Below are positions 1-8,397 of a DNA stretch of 44,050 bases, piece by piece (position 1 is the first letter of the stretch; each line of letters begins with the position of its first letter). The DNA is from Chara braunii (Eukaryota; Streptophyta; Charophyceae; Charales; Characeae), in NCBI GenBank assembly GCA_003427395.1, contig BFEA01000001.1, forward strand, positions 8,913,680 through 8,957,729. The letters are read 5' to 3'. The translations under genes and the position numbers were made by a program. Below the pieces are notes generated by a model, which saw only the letters and a list, made by a program, of their open reading frames with translations, had not been told where the DNA came from and did no database searches.

Positions 1-2
1 AA

Positions 3-236
3 GATCAAGGAGAGGACTTCCTTCGTGGGTGGGAAGAGGCGATAGGCCACTCCCACGNTTCGCGGGAGGAATTGAGGGGTTACGGATACAAGTATTTCTA
101 CTCTCTAGGATATCGAACCTACCCCAGAGGTGGTCGCCCGGCGCCGGTAATTCCGGACGCGTATCTCGATGGGTCGGATGAATGGAAAGTGCTAGTAGGG
201 ATTGTGGAGAGAGTGGTGAGAGCGGCGAATACATGA
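3..236 (+). pseudogene. Partial copy of an unrecognised module (WEEAIGH / YFYSLG type), 5' end outside window
   Basis: The frame is open from the window edge to a TGA at 234-236. It encodes a segment with the landmarks WEEAIGH, KYFYSLGYRTYPRGGRPAP and PDAYLDGSDEW. The same landmarks in the same order recur 371 bases downstream in the 302-924 copy, so this is one unit of a local duplication. I do not recognise the family. It has no zinc finger, membrane segment or catalytic motif I can name. Because related modules further down run directly into a retroelement gag, it probably derives from the N-terminal part of that element's first ORF; this is inference. One unknown base falls at position 57. 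Confidence 0.45.
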
Positions 237-301
237 GCTTGAGGCCCTTTGGAGTTTGAACCCGCAGGAATTAGTGTTGGTGATCGAGGCGGGATGAACG
301 T

Positions 302-924
302 GTGGTGCTATACCTTCCACTGGTGGACTGGCCACTTCGACATAGCCTTGTACGTAGAATAGCTGAGGGTGTAGATAGGGAGACAGGATATTTGGATAGC
401 TGGGAGGAAGCGATCGGCCACGCACAGCTCGAGAGGCAACTGTTGGGGGCTTACGAGATTAACTACTTCTACTCGTTGGGGTGTAGGACGTTTTCGCGAG
501 GGGGTAGGCCTGTTCCCACTATTCCGGACGCTTTCCTGGACGGGTCGGACGAGTGGAGGGCGCTGGTTCAAATCATAGAAGAGATAGTCCAAGGGGGGAT
601 GGTTAGGATCGTTGAGGGTACTGAGAAAGAAGAGGTTCGGATAGAGAAGGCGGATTTAAGCAAAGACAGGCAGTGCTTCAGCGTCCCCTCAGACCACCGC
701 ACGAAGAGGTATCTAGCCGGCCGCGAGAAAGAATTAGAGCTAGAACGAGGGGGGTTTCTTTGGGCTCGTTTCGCGATAGGAACTTGGGAGGGGATAGGTG
801 GTCCCGAAATAGGCCCCAGAACGGGAAGAGACCCAGGCGAACGGTGATCCGTGCGGAAGGAACTGTTTATTTGAGTAAGGAAGCCTGGGTCGATTACGTC
901 ACTCACTTGGTCCTGGGTTGGTAA
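302..924 (+). pseudogene. Second copy of the WEEAIGH module followed by an EAW module, frameshifted
   Basis: The first part (to about 840) repeats the preceding unit: WEEAIGH, YFYSLGCRTF, PTIPDAFLDGSDEW. It then reaches a beta-rich segment beginning GGFLWARF. A frameshift near 830-850 moves the reading to the frame ending at 924, which carries EGTVYLSKEAWVDYVTHLVLG. That signature, here called the EAW module, recurs at 1346-1684 and 2001-2312 on this strand and about 3643-3990 on the other. I do not recognise the family. The recurrence in several independently decayed copies shows that this was once protein-coding. Confidence 0.45.
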
Positions 925-1345
925 CGTGCGGATCATTGGGAGGCACGAGCGGGTCCGATTTCGAGGCAGATCTTTGAGGTGGAACCCCTTAGACACTGCC
1001 CACCCATTGAGGTAAGGGTGACCTGCGCGTGAGACGAAGAGTACCCCCACGCCACGGGGTGCCTTAGGGCCATATTCCCGTCTTTCATTTTCCAAAAGAT
1101 GAGCGGGAAGGAGGAGCGGTACGATAGGGTTGTGCGGTCCATAGTGCGAGAAAGAGGGTGGCAGCTCTCTGTTAGGTCGCTCCATTGGTACTACACCTAT
1201 TGAGTGGATAACCCGGTACCATACGGGATCAAGGCATGCAGGATTCGTGCCGGAATCTTTAGGGAGTCTACCCGGGACCGCGAGGGAGGAAGGGACTACG
1301 GATACCAAAGAGTCGTCGGGGTGCCACAAAGAATGTTCTAAATGA

Positions 1346-1921
1346 ATGATGTTCCATGATAGAGAGCAAGGATGCTTCTTAGAGTCCTCTTTAGAGGACC
1401 GTGAGGCCCTTAGGCTGGTCCCTAGCAACGGGGAAGTCCCTGATTGGGAAAGGATAGAAGTGGGGAGGTCCACGGTTAGTGGGGAATTCGTGTGGATAGA
1501 GTCCAAAGAAGTCGAAGGCCAAGGTCTTGGGCGGAGTCTTGAAGTAACCGCGGTTATTTTCATAGCACCGGAGGCTTGGGCGAAGCTTGTAGTACCCCTA
1601 ATTCTGGGACAAGGGGGTGGGCTGGAAAAATTGTTGCGAGAGGCGAGAGAGGTGAGACGGGAGTGCATAAGTAGGGTTAGATAGCGATTTGCATTCGTGT
1701 CCGTGGAAAGGGAAAGGTTCGCAAGGGAAAGAGAGCTTCCGAAGTCAAGTTACCCGTTAAGTGTGAGGGTGTCATCTTACCTGTTCCCTAGAGCAAACGA
1801 GGGAAAGATAGTGTGTCTTCTAGAGAGGGGTAGGAGTTTGGGTCTTACCTTCAGGGCCCTGTGGATACTGTATACGCACTGCATTGATCGGGGTATTCTG
1901 CCGCGCAGGGGTATTTTCTGA
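1346..1921 (+). pseudogene. EAW module plus LYTxC module, one in-frame stop
   Basis: Two segments lie in the same reading frame, separated by a single TAG at 1682-1684. The first carries GEFVWIE, then LEVTAVIFIAPEAW. The second carries a helical-looking segment ending ALWILYTHCIDRGILPR. The next unit (2001-2729) has the same two segments with the same spacing of about 300 bases between the EAW and LYTxC signatures. The pair therefore looks like a tandem duplication of one two-domain unit. The product is unknown. The link to a retroelement ORF1 N-terminus rests on the related sequence at 4447-5037, which runs into gag. Confidence 0.45.
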
Positions 1922-2000
1922 AGACTAGGTTCTCTAGAAAAACCTTTCACTCTCTCTCCGGAAAAATATCGCAGGTGGGTCTTTAGAACGACAATAGCAG

Positions 2001-2729
2001 ATGGTGAAGTTCATGCTCAGTGAAAACGGGATGGTAGAATCGATAGAGGCCAGTGACGCCGAAAAGGTTTTAGTTCCGGGAGACCCTCAAGTGACTCCTT
2101 ATTGGATGAGCGTTGAGAAAGGGGGATTGATCAGAGAAGGGGCCTACGTGTGGATTCGAGCTCGAAGGCTCACTTGGAAGGAAGGTGTGGAAAGAGGGGG
2201 TCCACTCGACCTCGGTCGTTTCCTAGAGATTCGGGCTACCATTTTTTTCAGCGAAGAGGCGTGGACCGAAGTCTGGAGAGGTTTGGTGACCGGGGAATTT
2301 ACGCATTTTTAATACCGAGAATCCGCGAGGCGGTTGGCAGACAACCTGGTGTTAGCTGACTACGAGGAAGGAACTTTCGAGTCGTGGTCGCTAGTGTCCT
2401 TCGCCGAGCCCGGAGAGGTCCCTCGCGCGTCCGAGGTCCTCCACGCTAACCTGCCCCAGTTCGTGGCCAGTTCGTTCCTAAGAGACCCGGAGGAGAAGGT
2501 AGTAGCGGTGCTTAAGGCGGCTCGAGAATCCGGAGTGCGGGCTAGGGGTTTGTTCTGGCTTTATACTCGGTGCGTGGACGCGAGAATCCCCCCAAGGAGT
2601 GAGTTATCCGCCATATTCGGGAGATTGAGAGAGTTCGAGGGACTCCAATCCCTCGTCGCAGACGTTCCGTACGCCCGCCTCTTCGGGGAAGAGCAGGTGT
2701 CTAACCGGCGGGGGTTCGAGGGCCGATGA
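2001..2729 (+). pseudogene. EAW module plus LYTxC module, second tandem unit
   Basis: This has the same architecture as 1346-1921: GAYVWIRARR, LEIRATIFFSEEAW, a TAA at 2310-2312, then in the same frame FVASSFLRDPEEK and FWLYTRCVDARIPPR. The conserved hydrophobic-charged pattern and equal spacing support homology with the previous unit, although sequence identity is low. Low identity implies an old duplication or capture of two different family members. An opposite-strand frame overlaps its last 120 bases. The plus reading is preferred there because it has a homologue. Confidence 0.45.
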
Positions 2730-3161
2730 GAATCTCACACCACTCACGTCTCTAATGTGGACTGAAAAGGTAGCTAGCGTGGTCCAACTTTTTTTTTTCC
2801 ACAAGGCCAGCCGTCGGACTTCCACCAGAAATTCTGTCTCGGCGACAACTACCCAGTCCTCTCCCAATTCCGGGTTAAGCTCTGCACCCCCCTCAACCGT
2901 AACCTCGCTACCGTCTTCGTAGGTCTCAAATTCCCAACGAATCCTATTGGAGACGAACGAGGCTCTCATCCCCTCACCGCAGAGAAGGTCTATCGTGACC
3001 TCATCGAGGATAGCGATTGTGGCCGTTTCCAGTAGCTTGATTCTAGCTAAGGACCCAGGCCTAGCCCTCCTATCTTCCTCCCTGCACAGAGCGAGGATCC
3101 GGTGAACCTCTTCCCTTACTCTATCCAACCCCACAAGCTCCTCAAGGTCTGGCTCGGTCAT
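2604..3161 (-). CDS. Hypothetical 185-residue reading frame downstream of the inverted module unit
   Basis: This uninterrupted minus-strand frame begins MTEPDLEELVGLDRVREEV and overlaps the end of the upstream minus-strand module unit by about 20 bases. Its composition is protein-like, with mixed charged and hydrophobic residues and alternating strand-like segments such as IRWEFETYEDGSEVTVEGG. I do not recognise the family. Its last 40 codons overlap the better supported plus-strand module at 2334-2729, so the true coding part is probably above about 2740. It could belong to the same inverted ORF1-derived unit. Confidence 0.3.
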   Translation of the reverse strand: MTEPDLEELVGLDRVREEVHRILALCREEDRRARPGSLARIKLLETATIAILDEVTIDLLCGEGMRASFVSNRIRWEFETYEDGSEVTVEGGAELNPELGEDWVVVAETEFLVEVRRLALWKKKSWTTLATFSVHIRDVSGVRFSSALEPPPVRHLLFPEEAGVRNVCDEGLESLELSQSPEYGG

Positions 3162-3990
3162 CCCTTAACTTCCGTCGTCGACACGCAATTGTTATCCGAA
3201 TCAAGTCGGAGGGGTCCAACCCTGCTAGCTCTCCTTCGCAGATCTTTCCTAAGTATCTCCACGATATCTTAGACTCCCTCGCGTGTTGACCCCACCCTTC
3301 GAAGGCGTAACCCAGGTCCTCTAGAGTCGACCAATCATCTCTATAGGGATCCCGAAAACACCAGGTTAACAAGGTATGAAGGTCCAATCCCGTGAACCTG
3401 AACTGTCTTAGGATGAAAACCCTTCTTTCTACCGCCCTTTTTACAGCCTCGGAGGGCCGGGAGGGGTAAACCCGCTCGAAAATGAAACGGGGGACCTCCA
3501 CCGGCTCACAGGAGATGAACCGCAGTATTTCTTCCCATTGTTCTCAACCCCTATAGGTCGCTAGATATTCCTCGTCGCACCCTTCGTGAGGCCTCAACTC
3601 CTCCACTAATTCTCTTAGCCGGCCTCTCACGGCTCGAGCGTCTCAGAGAGGGTCCTGTCGAATCCGTAAGCTACGCGTTATCTCAACAAAGCCTTCCTTC
3701 GAAAGGAATATTCGGGCCTCTCCAACTACAACCCTCCCTTGGCGACTCACCGCAAATCGTATGAACGCCTTACCGCGCTGGATCTTCCCTTCTTCTCGCA
3801 GGATAGTCCTAGTCGGTTCAGTCAATCGGGCCCTAGGCAGAGTGACACAGACAACCTCTCCGGTATCCTCTACGGGTTTTATGGACGCCCAGAGAGTTCT
3901 CGGGATCCCCCTTGGAGGGAACCTTTGTTGGAAGTAGAAAGAAAATTCGAGGAGGATTCTAGGTATCTAGGAACGCCATTGACATCAAGG
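3142..3990 (-). pseudogene. Inverted EAW plus LxTWC module unit
   Basis: Read on the minus strand, the upper part (about 3990-3643) contains GKAFIRFAVSRQGR and GEARIFLSKEGFVEI, matching the EAW module of the plus-strand units. Below it, after a TGA at 3546-3544, the frame at 3501-3142 contains RRVFILRQFRFTG, HTLLTWCFRD and LIRITIACRRRKLRD. The last two landmarks correspond to HELFTQC and ITNLALAASEEKKLRD in the plus-strand sequence leading into gag at 4447-5037. This is therefore the same unit in inverted orientation. It suggests that the 5' part of an older element copy was inverted or nested here. Confidence 0.45.
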
Positions 3991-4446
3991 ACACACCTTG
4001 TGGAGACCGATTTTGGGATAGAACGGGAGAGTACGAGGAGGCTTTGCGCCAGACTCTGAGAGGGGACAGGGAGACCGGTCGTGCTAAGTGCGAGGACTCA
4101 TTGGTCGAGGCCGCCGCGAGGTTGGCAGGCGTGAGGTGAGGCTCCTATGATTAGATACGAAAGGGGGGACCCTTACGGTACCTAAGATAGGGTTTGGACG
4201 TGGGGAGGAAGATATGGAGTGACTCTCCTGAGAGTTAGAGGAGAAGGAGAGGTGACTACCGAGTTCTTCGAAATTTACGAGCAGGAGACAGTAGTCAGGT
4301 TCTCAGTAGCGTCCGAGGGGAACAGTTGCACGAGGAAGGCGGAATTTTTTTTGTCCCCTGACGCCCGGTTAATCCTCGCAACTTAATTAGCAGAAGGGAG
4401 AGATCCTCTAGGCATCGCCGAAAGGGCCCTAGAACGAGTGTAGAGG

Positions 4447-6669
4447 TTGAGAAGAATTGGCACCGGGAACCCCGTGATTGATAGGGTAGAGTACCGAGGG
4501 AGGTTGAAAGTTCCAAGGGCAGCCCACGGGAGAACTTGGAACGTCCCTACCTGGGCCTATCAACTACTCTATGCTGACGACGAGACCGTGAGGAGGGTCC
4601 GATTGAGGGGTCAAGTGATAGAAAAATTCCCACTGGGTGAAGAAGGAGGACACGAGCTATTCACCCAGTGCTGAGAGTCGAGAGAGGACACCGACTTCGA
4701 GTGGTGGGCGCGCGTTGGGGAGTTCATCAAGCCCCTGTTCTCCGGCCAGGCTGGTGATGTGGACCGTGATTTGATTAGGAGGTGTGCGCACGAGGGGATT
4801 AGGGGCATCTCGGACTTGGAGATCACAAATCTTGCATTGGCCGCTAGCGAGGAGAAGAAGCTGAGGGATTCTTGGTGGACGGTGACCAGCGAGGAGTCGG
4901 AAGGAGAGGGTGCTGGCGAGGATTCTAGTGAAGAGAAGAGGGGATCAGAGGAGGAAAAGAACTCAGAGGACAATGCAGAAAGTAGTGAGGGGGACGAGTC
5001 GGAAGGTAACACGGACGATAGTGAGGGAGGCGACTAGGAAAGGTGCATGGAGAGTGAAGTAGAGGCTGGTCTCTCTAGTCTACCTGAGACCACTGAAAGA
5101 AGGGGGGTAGTGAAGAGTCCCGAGTTGGGGGCCAGTCTAAGTAGGGTAGTGGAAGAAATGACGGAGGAAGTCGAGACGCTAGAAAAGGTCGAGGGGGGTT
5201 CGGAAATGGCTTCGGGGGAAAGACAAGCCTTGGAGGGGCAAAGGGCTAGCACGGAAGTGCGAGTGCACAGGGATGTGGTGCCACGGGTGCCGGTGAACGA
5301 AGGGGTCAATGAAGCCGCACGAGGCGTTCCGGTGGAATCCCGGTGGGCAGACCTAATGGATGTGGAAGCAAGGTTAGAGGAGGCGCGATCATTTCCTTGA
5401 GATAGACAAGGGTATCGACCACTTAGGAGGGAGGAAGAAGAGTGTCAGGACAGGAGGGACTTGAGAGAAGGAAGGTCAGCAGAAGCCGGTGGAAGGCCTC
5501 GGAGATGGGTCGAAAGGGTCCCGGAGGCCGTCACCGGTGAAAGGCAGGCCTTAGTGGGGCCAAGATTTGGCGTGGAGATGCGAATGCCTGCGTGAGAAGG
5601 GGCGATCGAGCGGGCAAGGGGCCTTCCTGTAGAGTCTCGGTGGGTGGATTTGCCTGACGCAAGAATGGGAGAAGCTCTCGAATTTCCAAGAGATAGGTTG
5701 GGTTACCGGCCACCCAGGAGAGAAGAGGAAGGGGGACCGAGTAGAAGGGACCTTAGAGACAAGAGGCCAGCGGAGGCAGGTAGTAGGCCACGAAGATGGG
5801 CCGTAAGAGAAACGGATGCTGCCTGGATTCCCGGCGAGATAACGGGCATAAATCAGGGGGTGGAGGCCTGGAGGAGCTTTAGGGAGCAGGGCCATGCTCG
5901 GTGGGAGGCAGATTGGCCGGATGAGCGGGGCGGCTACGAGGAGGACCCCTGGGAGCCTCCGAGACCTCGGGGCCGGGTAGAGGAGCCGGATCCCTCGAGG
6001 TACAAGCCGTACGATCCAGCAATCGATGGGCCAATGGAAGGTCCCTATTTTCGCCGATACGACGACCGACGAGTTCCTTATTACGACGTCAACCTGGGTC
6101 TGGAGACACTTTTCTTCAACGGGCGAGATGTGACTCGGTTCGTGGAGAAATGGGAAAGTTATGCTTACCGTAAGAGATTCTCTGAAAGGGAGTGGATCGA
6201 CTATTTCATCCAACACTCGGACCCGGAGTTAGACCCCACGATTCGGGCTATCTACCCCTCAGACGGGCGGTGGAGGACCTTCAGGGCGAGCCTATTGCAG
6301 ACTTTCACCTGTGATGACCTGATCCCGACCGTGGAGGGCTTGCGACGAATTACAAGGGGGGAACGGGAGAGTTTGGTGGCCTTCACTCGTAGGTTCAAGC
6401 GCCTGTCCCAAGCCCTAGTGGATAGGGGGATGCTGTCTGAAGTGGATAGGTGTGTGATGTTCATGCTGCACCTGCCCGAGGAGAAAAGGAAAGAGGTCCT
6501 TGAAAAGGCCCCGAGGGATTCTGCCAATTTCGAGAAAGTCGCCGAGGTGGTTTTCACAGGAGGAGGAGTAGATGTGAGGGAGTTACTGGGAGTATATGAA
6601 AGAGACCTTAGACATGGCACTCCGCAACATGCGAAGCACGCGGAACGATGGTCCAAGGGGGAGCGATAA
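4447..6669 (+). pseudogene. gag: Gag precursor of E0 with long N-terminal extension
   Basis: One frame runs across 741 codons with four internal stops (TGA 4672, TAG 5035, TGA 5398, TGA 5593) before TAA at 6667. The N-terminal part carries the module signature HELFTQC and SDLEITNLALAASEEKKLRD. A strongly acidic stretch (about 4885-5035) follows, then two 107-residue repeats (5215-5830), then a capsid-like region (about 6090-6600). That region has WESYAYRKRFSEREWIDYF, RTFRASLLQTF and GERESLVAFTRRFKRL, the typical retrotransposon gag pattern. Gag would assemble virus-like particles in the cytoplasm. The extension is unusually long for a Ty3/gypsy gag. The repeated broken modules upstream are relatives of its N-terminus. 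Confidence 0.65.
5215..5830 (+). repeat. Two in-frame 321-bp (107-codon) tandem repeats inside gag
   Basis: Unit 1 starts at 5215 (GERQALEGQ) and unit 2 at 5536 (GERQALVGP). Shared landmarks in order are ARG.PVESRW, the DR.GYRP.RREEE segment, RRDLR and AEAG.RPRRW. The period is 321 bases, exactly 107 codons, so the frame is preserved. Each unit has acquired one TGA (5398 and 5593) at different positions, so the duplication came before the decay. Confidence 0.65.
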
Positions 6670-6749
6670 ACCGCCCCCGGGTCCACTTGTTCCCCGGTGG
6701 GGAGAACGGCCTACCGGATGGAGGAACGAATCAAGTAGCCAAGGAGGTT

Positions 6750-8345
6750 AGAGGAATGACTGGGAGATAGGGGGGAATCGTGGTTCCGATTGGGAGAGTT
6801 CCCATTGGAAGGATGCTAGGGACGGCAGGTGGGGAGACGCCCCTCAAGCAAGGGCCCTTGGGCCGCGACCGGAGGTAAGGGCGCCGCGGCAGCCACGCAA
6901 GGGGGGCTGCGTCCCAACAACCCACAAGCCCGAAGCGGGTGTGTCTACTGCAATGAAGAAAGTCACATCAAAAGGGACTGCCCTTATCTCACGGAGGCCC
7001 TAAGGTTGGGGGTGGTCAAGTTGAATGAGAACAAGTGGGTTGTGTGGGGAGATAGTGGAGAGGCGGTCTCCTTTTACCCATCAATGAAGGTGAACGTGGA
7101 CAAGAGGATGGCCCTCCAGGAGGCTAGGCTGAGGAAGAAACCGAAAATCAGGACCTCCTCCAACTCAGCTCATATCCAAATGACGGAGTCGCAAGGGGGG
7201 GTGTCCATTAGGGAACCCCACGTGTCAAGCATTAAGTTCATAGAAACCCAGCTCGAGGAAGAGAGGCCTTGCCTAAGTGTGAGAACGCAGGTTGGAGCTG
7301 AGACGTCCGAGAGCCAAGCGAGTGTGACGGAAGGTACAGAAGTAAGGAACGACGACAATGAACAACCGATGGCCGATGCAAAAGCGGTGGAGGAAAAGAA
7401 GGAAGAGCCCACCTCACCCAAATCACCTAAAGAGAGGGGGCCCAAAAAGTTCGAAATGAAGTGCACTCTGGATGAGATAGACACGGTGGCCCTCCTTAGG
7501 AGGACCCTGATGCAGCCTATGCAGTGCACATTTTTGGAATATCTAGCCGCCAGCAAAAGCGCCACGGAAGAACTCCTAAGCATCACGAGGAAAGTAAGAG
7601 TCCCGCTCGCAGGGGGACCCACGGTGCCGGTGGAGGGTCCAGCCAAGGGAGAAGTACAAGCCTCCCACATTACCATGGAGGAACTACCTGCCAACTTCTT
7701 CTCGGGAGAAGAGGCCAAGAAATTCTATGTGTTAGGTAGCGGCCAGCTCCAGGCAGTGGTAAGTGGGAAGAAAATGAGGGCTCTAGTGGATAATGGTCCG
7801 AGCCTACGGTATGTAGGGACTCCATCGCACGGGAGCTGGGCCTGGAGATAGATCGAGGGGTGTCAATGTCAATGGTAGTAGCTGATAACAATCTGCAACC
7901 TGCGGAAGGGGTATGTCATAACCCCGTGATTGAAGTTGCGGGCGTGGAAGCCACGGTCCTAATCTTTTCAGTAAAAGAGTGCTCCTCGGAATTGATCCTC
8001 GGAAGGATCTGGCTGAGCGCAGTACACGCAACCACAGTTGATTTATCGGACGGAAGTTTGACCCTCTCGATCCAAAGTCCTAATGGAATCTGAGTGGTCC
8101 TAAAGACCGTAGACGCGCAAGATGAACGTAACCGGACCAGCATTGCTAGAAAGGGGAGCCAGTCAAGGGTGTGCTGAGTCCGTCCTGAGGAGGTGCCCTT
8201 GGCGGATAGGGGACCCAAGGGGGACCAATTGGAGGTCGAGGACGTGGGGGATAGGATTGTGATTAACGGTGTGGGGTACGAGAAGGAGGATGAGGAGGAA
8301 GAATTCGGTGGATGTGTGGGCATGTCTTTTTTGGAGGAATCCCGC
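6750..8345 (+). pseudogene. pol: E0 zinc knuckle and aspartic protease region
   Basis: The CCHC zinc knuckle reads CVYCNEESHIKRDC (about 6943-6984; CX2CX4HX4C), the nucleic-acid-binding part of gag. An acidic, low-complexity linker follows to about 7660. The protease begins near 7720 with FYVLGSGQLQAVVSGKKMRALVDNG. The catalytic D-S/T-G is read as DNG, so the active site looks altered. A frameshift near 7805 moves the second half of the domain to the next frame, with ELILGRIWLSAVHATTVDL at about 7989-8045. TGA stops at 8091 and 8175 interrupt the protease-to-RT linker, and another frameshift near 8345-8400 returns to the RT frame. Confidence 0.6.
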
Positions 8346-8397
8346 TAGCCGGCGGAGTCAAGCAACATAAAACCGTGGCGGAGAAAGTAAAACCTAA

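Noticed and set aside
568-1668. 366-residue minus-strand open frame
   Set aside because: It lies antisense to two plus-strand modules that have homologues elsewhere in the window. Its composition is low-complexity Ser/Pro/Leu/Arg with no recognisable domain.
5551-6216. 221-residue minus-strand open frame
   Set aside because: It is antisense to the gag coding region, whose plus-strand reading has repeats and gag landmarks.
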